From Acidobacteriota bacterium (GTDB lineage Bacteria; Acidobacteriota; Terriglobia; Versatilivoradales; Versatilivoraceae), in the NCBI GenBank assembly GCA_028875135.1, contig JAPPFQ010000455.1:1-7919 (forward strand): a stretch of 7,919 nt of DNA. The letters run 5' to 3'. Shown in pieces: positions 5,953-7,919 of this stretch (within the stretch, counting starts at the first letter, position 1; every line of letters begins with the position of its first letter). The notes below the pieces were generated by a model. That model was not told where the DNA came from. It saw only the letters and a program-made list of their open reading frames with translations, and did no database searches. The position numbers and the translations under genes are program-made.

Positions 5953-7919
5953 ATGAGATCAGCGGTCATTGCGGCGGTTGTCGCAACTCTTTCCGTGGCG
6001 GGGGCTCTTGGGCGGGAGTTGCCCGACGACCTGGCGGGGGAGCCTGGCTGTGTTGCCGGCGAAGTGGCCGCCCGGCCTGACCGGTACGGGCAGACCCGCG
6101 CCGTCGGCCGGGTTTGGGTGACCGCGGACGACCAGATCCTGGTGGAACTGGCGCCCGACGAAGCCAACCGCCCCAACCTGTTCGACCTGAACGGGCGCAC
6201 CCTGGTCTTCACGCCCGACGGCGCCGGGCGGTATTGGCGCCGGGTCGGGGCCCTGGAGTGGGAGGAGGAGACCGGCGAGGAGGTCGAGGATGCCGATGGG
6301 ACCGTGATCCGGCTCGGGAGCTTCGACTTTCCCTTCGCCGGCCGACGCTGGGACTCGGTCCACCTGGGGCCGCCCGGCGTGCTGACCTTCGGAGCACCTT
6401 ACGCCGATACCGTGCGCTATCCCTCAAGGGGAGTGAAACGAAACGCCGACGAGCTCATCTCCGGCCCGACCGTCACTGCGCTGCACAAACCGTACTACCG
6501 ATACGGAACCACCCATGTCGCGCGCGGGACGGACCGGATGGTCGTGACCTGGCTCAGTTGGGATCGCTCCGCTTGGGTGCACGGAGTCAAACCCGAGAAG
6601 CCGGCCCGCTTCCAGGCGGTGCTGGGCGCCGACGGGAGCATCCGGTTCAACTACATGGAAGTCCCCTTCCAGGACGGCATCGCCGGCCTGTTCCAGGAAG
6701 AGGGCCCCGTCACCGGGGTGGACCTGTCCCAATCCGACACACGGGCCTCAAGTTTCCACCACGAGGTGTTCCACTTCAGAAGCGGAATCGATTTCATGAT
6801 CGACGAGGTCGAATGCCACTTGATGCGGACCCTGGGCGACGAATTCGATCTCTTCGTCTACCACAGCCAGTCGCGGGTGGATATTTTGGGACCCGTCACA
6901 GGATGGTCGGGAGGGGACACTGCCAAGACTGACGGCTGCACCCGGGGACGGTTCAAGGGCAGTTGGTACCTCCCCGTCTGGATCAAGTCCAGCAGCGTGT
7001 TCCATGCGAGTCGCTTCCGCGAGGAGGAATTTGACGATAAGGGGTTCGATCGCGGTTTGGGCCTGTTCGCCCACGAATTCGGCCACCACTGGCTCGCCTA
7101 CTACTACTACGAAAAGGCCGGCCGGCGCATACCGTTGTTCCTCCCCCGCTCCGAAGGGGGCTGCAACTGCCACTGGCGGCGGGAATTTCACACCCCTGCC
7201 GCCTTTCCCTGGCGCGGGACCGCGGGAGAGGTCGGCCGCGATTCCACCATGGGCGGCAGCTACTGGGTCGATCGCGGCAACGGCCGGTTCAGCCCACGCG
7301 CCACGGGTGACGGCGGGTTTTCCTGGCTCGACCTCTACGCCATGGGGCTGGCCGATGCCGAGGAGGTGCCCGACACCTTCATCCTGAAGAACCTGCAGGA
7401 AGATTACACGGCAGAAAAGGAGATCGTCTCGGTCGATCAAATCGTGGTCGACCGAGAAAAATTCCCGTGGGCCCCGGAGCCCCAGGGCACCGCCCATTCC
7501 CAAAAGGTCTTCAACGCCGGCTTCGTCTACCTGCTCGAGCCCGGCCAGGTCCCCTCCGGCGACATGCTCGCCCTGCACGCCGGGTCCAAGGCCAGGGTCC
7601 CCGCACATTGGTCCCACATCACCGGCGGACGGTCCCGCATCACCACGGTGGTCCCCCGCATCGACGGCAACCGGCCCCCCACCGCCGAGGGGGCGGTCCC
7701 GGCGCTGACCCTGACCGAGAACGGGACGGCCTGGCAGGGGAGCGTGGCAGGCTACTTCAGCGACCCCGACGGGGACCCGCTGACCTACCGGGCCGCCTCC
7801 ACCGAGGACGGGGTGGCCGAGGTCGCCATCTCCGCCGGCACGGTGACGATCCGGCCCCGAACGGCCGGGACCGCCGTGGTGACGGTGACCGCCCAGGACG
7901 GACGGGGCGGCCTGGCCTA
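5953..7919 (+). CDS. Secreted zinc metalloprotease-like protein with C-terminal cadherin-like repeat, cut by window edge
   Basis: The frame is open from ATG5953 to the window end (655 codons plus 2 bases), so the C-terminus is missing. Residues 1-20 form a Sec signal peptide ending ALG, so the protein is exported. A beta-rich region (about 115-240) resembles nidogen-like sandwiches: LGSFDFPFAG (121-130), VLTFG, FQAVLGADGSIRFNY (220-234). The zinc site is HEFGHHW (374-380): H374 and H378 as ligands, E375 as catalytic base. SWLDLYAMGL (457-466) matches the 'SPLELYLMGL' block of related proteins, and D460 may be the third ligand. A cysteine pair lies in GGCNCHW (402-408). From N573 a cadherin/Ig-like repeat begins (NRPPTA, FSDPDGDPLTY), probably the first of several. 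GGGAG (5942-5946), 6 bases upstream, supports the start. It likely degrades extracellular protein; the peptidase family is not certain. Confidence 0.85.
   Translation, partial: MRSAVIAAVVATLSVAGALGRELPDDLAGEPGCVAGEVAARPDRYGQTRAVGRVWVTADDQILVELAPDEANRPNLFDLNGRTLVFTPDGAGRYWRRVGALEWEEETGEEVEDADGTVIRLGSFDFPFAGRRWDSVHLGPPGVLTFGAPYADTVRYPSRGVKRNADELISGPTVTALHKPYYRYGTTHVARGTDRMVVTWLSWDRSAWVHGVKPEKPARFQAVLGADGSIRFNYMEVPFQDGIAGLFQEEGPVTGVDLSQSDTRASSFHHEVFHFRSGIDFMIDEVECHLMRTLGDEFDLFVYHSQSRVDILGPVTGWSGGDTAKTDGCTRGRFKGSWYLPVWIKSSSVFHASRFREEEFDDKGFDRGLGLFAHEFGHHWLAYYYYEKAGRRIPLFLPRSEGGCNCHWRREFHTPAAFPWRGTAGEVGRDSTMGGSYWVDRGNGRFSPRATGDGGFSWLDLYAMGLADAEEVPDTFILKNLQEDYTAEKEIVSVDQIVVDREKFPWAPEPQGTAHSQKVFNAGFVYLLEPGQVPSGDMLALHAGSKARVPAHWSHITGGRSRITTVVPRIDGNRPPTAEGAVPALTLTENGTAWQGSVAGYFSDPDGDPLTYRAASTEDGVAEVAISAGTVTIRPRTAGTAVVTVTAQDGRGGLA

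Noticed and set aside
6114..6932. 272-residue plus-strand frame inside the metalloprotease gene
   Set aside because: Arg/Gly/Pro-rich shadow frame; the overlapping frame carries the signal peptide, HEFGHH motif and repeat domain without a stop.
6748..7617. 289-residue minus-strand frame opposite the metalloprotease
   Set aside because: Antisense shadow without recognisable domains.
1..7919. CRISPR arrays, tRNA, rRNA genes or intact insertion sequences
   Set aside because: No regularly spaced repeats, no cloverleaf or rRNA-like sequence and no transposase motifs were seen on either strand.

Overview
The window is GC-rich bacterial DNA with strong G/C preference at third codon positions. It holds four genes that can be named at family level, two of them cut by the window edges, plus one gene remnant. 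Two cut or intact products begin with Sec-type signal peptides. The secreted protease carries an 'NRPPTA…DPDGDPLTY' cadherin-like repeat, and the remnant carries an 'NNPFLAYAVIDDG' C-terminal motif. This style is familiar from Acidobacteriota and similar environmental Gram-negative bacteria. That assignment is an impression, not a proven placement, and no rRNA or ribosomal gene is present to fix it.

Layout. At 1-387 (minus strand, running off the left edge) is the N-terminal part of an exported cyclase-family (kynurenine-formamidase-like) metal hydrolase. A 217-base divergent intergenic region (388-604) follows, with a candidate minus-strand promoter overlapped by a perfect inverted repeat. 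Then comes a plus-strand cluster that is probably one operon: an MFS transporter (605-1807), a divergent DapA/N-acetylneuraminate-lyase-family aldolase (1868-2833), and a large thiamine-diphosphate enzyme of the AceE/transketolase-like type (2913-5363). After it lies about 300 bases without a convincing gene. This ends abruptly in a short, strongly codon-biased C-terminal remnant (about 5661-5798). A TTGACA promoter element with three CATGG repeats follows at 5846-5886. The window closes with the first 655 codons of a secreted zinc metalloprotease-like protein that runs off the right edge.

How the genes may work together. The transporter, aldolase and ThDP enzyme look like a small catabolic module: uptake or export of a carboxylic or sugar acid, Schiff-base aldolase chemistry linked to a 2-oxo acid such as pyruvate, then ThDP-dependent decarboxylation or ketol transfer. 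The ThDP enzyme resembles the homodimeric pyruvate dehydrogenase E1. However, it lacks the long N-terminus that binds E2 in AceE and, by eye, the loop histidine used to acylate the lipoyl domain. No E2 or E3 gene is next to it, so a stand-alone reaction is more likely than membership of a pyruvate dehydrogenase complex. Together with a DapA-like partner whose signature motifs are also altered, this is the most promising lead in the window. No CRISPR array, tRNA, rRNA or intact insertion sequence was found.
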